64,000 nucleotides of DNA from Clostridium neonatale. Its GTDB lineage: Bacteria > Bacillota > Clostridia > Clostridiales > Clostridiaceae. The position numbers and the translations under genes are program-made. The stretch covers positions 1,394,926 to 1,458,925 of the forward strand of contig NZ_LN890328.1 in the NCBI RefSeq assembly GCF_001458595.1, given 5' to 3'. The notes beneath the pieces were generated by a model. That model saw nothing but the letters and a program-made list of their open reading frames with translations, ran no database searches and had not been told where the DNA came from. Of this stretch, positions 62,183 through 64,000 are shown piece by piece (position 1 is the stretch's first letter; every line of letters starts with the position of its first letter).

Positions 62183-62716
62183 TTACATTTTGGAAGAATC
62201 ACCAAGTATAGTTACTTTAACTGATTTACTTCCCCAATTATAGCATTCAGAAAGACTATTAAAATAGACATCTATCTTATTTCCTTTAACTGAACCGCCA
62301 GTATCTGCCGCAACAGCATATCCATATCCTTCGATATACACCATAGTTCCAAGTGGTATTATACTTGGATCCACAGATATTGTACTAATTCCATCTGGAT
62401 CTCTTTCGCAGCTCATTCCAGATGATGTTCTTCCACCTCCAGTATAAGCTGTAGCTGAACATATTATTTCTTTATTATTTACAGTCACATTTGATGCCAC
62501 TTGATGTGCTGGAACAAATGTAGCATCTCCTTCAGTGTCATAACTAGAAGATATGTTAGTAGTTGATGCTTGTACACTTATTAATGCATCATTTCCTCCA
62601 ATAAGTGCAATTGAGTTAATTATTGCATAAGCTGCAACAATCTTTAATGTCATTACTTTCGCCTTTGTAATGTCAGAGAAAACTTTCCTCTTAAAATCTT
62701 TTGAATTTTTCAGCAT
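62183..62716 (-). CDS. 3D-domain cell-wall protein
   Basis: This 177-residue exported protein has an N-terminal basic stretch and hydrophobic segment (about 25-48, VMTLKIVAAYAIINSIALIGG) that acts as signal or anchor. The C-terminal 3D domain (about 85-175) shows the three conserved Asp and the pattern CSATAYTGGGRTSSG, ISVDPSIIPLGTMVYIEGYGYAVAADTGG, and KIDVYFNSLSECYNWG. This double-psi barrel is the catalytic part of MltA-type lytic transglycosylases and of resuscitation or spore wall proteins. A peptidoglycan-cleaving role is likely. GGAG precedes the ATG. Confidence 0.88.
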   Translation of the reverse strand: MLKNSKDFKRKVFSDITKAKVMTLKIVAAYAIINSIALIGGNDALISVQASTTNISSSYDTEGDATFVPAHQVASNVTVNNKEIICSATAYTGGGRTSSGMSCERDPDGISTISVDPSIIPLGTMVYIEGYGYAVAADTGGSVKGNKIDVYFNSLSECYNWGSKSVKVTILGDSSKM

Positions 62717-63013
62717 TATTTTTTCTCCTTTGGCTAGTATTTAATTGTAAAATATACACATTATTAATTTATAAACAATTATGTTTTATATTTTACAATA
62801 CTTTTCCTCCTTTGTAAACGTATTTCTATGAACATATTTTTTTATGACTCATTAATTAATAAAATTATTCACTTCTAAAATCCCCATTCAACCTGGATTT
62901 TTTCAATTAATCATAAATATATTTTTTAATAATATTAATACATTCTATTAATGAATACATATATTAAAATAATCATATTTTTACTATGTGTGTATTTTGA
63001 AAGGAGATAAAAA

Positions 63014-63307
63014 TTGGTTAAAGTATATAATATTTCAATGAAAACTCCTATAGGAACTCAAAGTGGAAAACTTACTTTTGTAATAAATGAAAATTCTTTA
63101 AGTGGTACCATAATTGGCAATAATATTAGAAGCAGTTTTAATAATGGAAAAATATCAAATAATAATTTTGAGTTTTCAGGAACAATAAATAAAGGATTTC
63201 TTTATATATCATATTATGCTAAAGGAACTTTAAATAAAGATATAATTACTGGAACTGTAAAAACAAAGTATGGGACTTTTTTACTTGAAGGAAATATAAT
63301 TAAGTAA
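63014..63307 (+). CDS. Small beta-rich protein, unknown
   Basis: This 97-residue protein starts at a TTG fixed by AAAGGAGAT at 5 bases. It consists of short alternating strands with Gly turns (SGKLTFVINENSLSGTIIGN, GKISNNNFEFSGTINKG, KGTLNKDIITGTVKTKYGTF), a pattern seen in lipocalin-like or beta-barrel domains. I recall similar stand-alone domains in clostridia without a known role. It has no signal peptide. It is convergent with the flagellin gene, with a shared terminator. Confidence 0.65.
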   Translation: MVKVYNISMKTPIGTQSGKLTFVINENSLSGTIIGNNIRSSFNNGKISNNNFEFSGTINKGFLYISYYAKGTLNKDIITGTVKTKYGTFLLEGNIIK

Positions 63308-63338
63308 AAAGATTATTCTTACTTAACTATATAAATAA

Positions 63339-63369
63339 AAAATAGCTCAAGGTAAACTTGAGCTATTTT
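63339..63369. terminator. Bidirectional terminator
   Basis: AAAATAGCTCAAG pairs perfectly with CTTGAGCTATTTT around 5 bases, with T-runs on both sides. The plus-strand gene and the flagellin gene both end here; its right arm overlaps the flagellin stop. Confidence 0.9.
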
Positions 63370-64000
63370 TTATTTATTAAAGTTAATACATACTCTGGAT
63401 CATGGTTAGATTGAATCATCATAGACTCTGTAGAATTTATTAATATATTAGATTTTACACTCTCCATAGCTTCATATGCCATATTAGTATCTCTTATTCT
63501 TGATTCAGAAGCCGATACATTTTCTGATGTATTATCTACTGATTTTAGTGAGTGCTGTAATCTATTTTGAACTGAACCTAGATCGACTCTTCTAGTTGAT
63601 ACATCATTTATGGCTTTTGATAAAGAACTTAAAGCTTTTTGTGCATCATCTTGAGTTTTTACATTTAACTTATCAATTCCTAACGAATCACAAGCTATGC
63701 TTTCTATTGGTTTAAAAGAAATTATAAAGCCTGGGTTTTCTCCAACTTGTATATCAAGTCTTTCTCCAGTAGTTCCATAACTTCCATCTAATACTTTTTT
63801 ACCATTATACTCAGTATCTTTTGCTATTCTATCAATTTCTTGTTTTAGTTGTTGTACTTCTTTATCTGCTAAATTCCTGTCATCATCTGTTAAAATTCCA
63901 TTTGAGGTCTGTATTGCTAAAGATGTCATTCTATGAAGAATGTCATGTACCTCTGTTGTAGCACCTTCAATAGTTTGCACTAATGCAATTCCATCTTGAG
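63363..64000 (-). CDS. Flagellin, partial (N-terminus beyond the window)
   Basis: At least 212 residues of a flagellin run off the right edge in an open frame (AQDGIALVQTIEG reads back to the last base). The conserved part TEVHDILHRMTSLAIQTSNG follows, then a short variable domain and the C-terminal D0/D1 helix (SASESRIRDTNMAYEAM). The final helix differs from the usual MLAQANQQPQ motif, reading MMIQSNHDPEYVLTLINKK. Residues from the N-terminal D0/D1 are missing here only because of the window end. It builds the flagellar filament, and the chemoreceptor gene at 33996 suggests a motile organism. Confidence 0.88.
   Translation of the reverse strand, partial: QDGIALVQTIEGATTEVHDILHRMTSLAIQTSNGILTDDDRNLADKEVQQLKQEIDRIAKDTEYNGKKVLDGSYGTTGERLDIQVGENPGFIISFKPIESIACDSLGIDKLNVKTQDDAQKALSSLSKAINDVSTRRVDLGSVQNRLQHSLKSVDNTSENVSASESRIRDTNMAYEAMESVKSNILINSTESMMIQSNHDPEYVLTLINKK

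Overview
This is a low-GC Gram-positive chromosome segment that looks like a cluster I Clostridium, of the solventogenic or saccharolytic C. beijerinckii / C. butyricum type. The grounds are very AT-rich intergenic DNA, AGGAGG ribosome sites, two T-box leaders, an acetoacetyl-CoA thiolase, a thioredoxin-independent redox gene set, PTS sugar operons without a fused EIIA, a flagellin, and cell-wall-binding repeats on a secreted glycosidase. The species assignment is an inference. No rRNA or tRNA gene was recognised.

Layout. 0.1-2.6 kb: an ECF sigma factor with a small membrane partner, then a zinc-ribbon membrane protein coupled to a PAP2 phosphatase. 2.8-3.8 kb: a choloylglycine-hydrolase-family enzyme. 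4.3-9.1 kb: a divergent N-acetylmuramic acid (MurNAc) recycling locus (mupG, murP / murQ, murR). 9.2-18.3 kb: housekeeping and small genes, a four-domain sulfur-handling flavoprotein, and gene scars (MFS/LysR, gltS). 18.4-23.5 kb: lysS behind a T-box, pepA, a 2H phosphoesterase, and a nuclease remnant. 23.7-27.9 kb: sucrose utilisation (scrB, scrA, scrR). 28-33 kb: a QueG-like Fe-S protein, thiolase, a TetR regulator and a DUF1846 protein. 33-39.5 kb: gene decay, a chemoreceptor, a full-length IS256-type element with an 8-bp target duplication, a frameshifted flavodoxin/ferredoxin gene and a wrecked transposase. 39.7-45.4 kb: a giant secreted two-GH43 enzyme. 46-54.5 kb: a defence or efflux set (MFS-TetR, MBL-ArsR-nitroreductase, SDR-Rrf2, an ABC-F protein with attenuator leader, and a second decayed ABC-F copy). 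54.5-57.3 kb: small and poorly known genes.

57.7-61.4 kb is the most unusual part. A strong promoter drives a T-box leader whose specifier reads UGC (cysteine), followed by a YezD/DUF2292 gene and two genes related to nitrogenase component 1 (NifD-like and NifK-like). There is no NifH reductase, no other nif gene and no cofactor maturation gene in the window. This points to a cysteine-starvation-induced nitrogenase-like reductase with a job in sulfur rather than nitrogen metabolism, for which methylthio-alkane reductase is the best known precedent. The K-like gene stops early, so the system may be decaying or shortened. Downstream come a possible structured RNA, a 49-residue gene, a 3D-domain wall protein and the end of a flagellin gene that runs off the window.

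Genes that appear to work together are: mupG-murP-murQ-murR (import, cleavage and etherase step for peptidoglycan amino sugars); scrA-scrB-scrR (sucrose uptake, hydrolysis, repression); yezD-nflD-nflK (sulfur scavenging, inferred); MBL-ArsR-nitroreductase and MFS-TetR (self-regulated stress or detoxification operons). Several calls use a start codon different from the longest open frame because the ribosome site demands it; these are noted.
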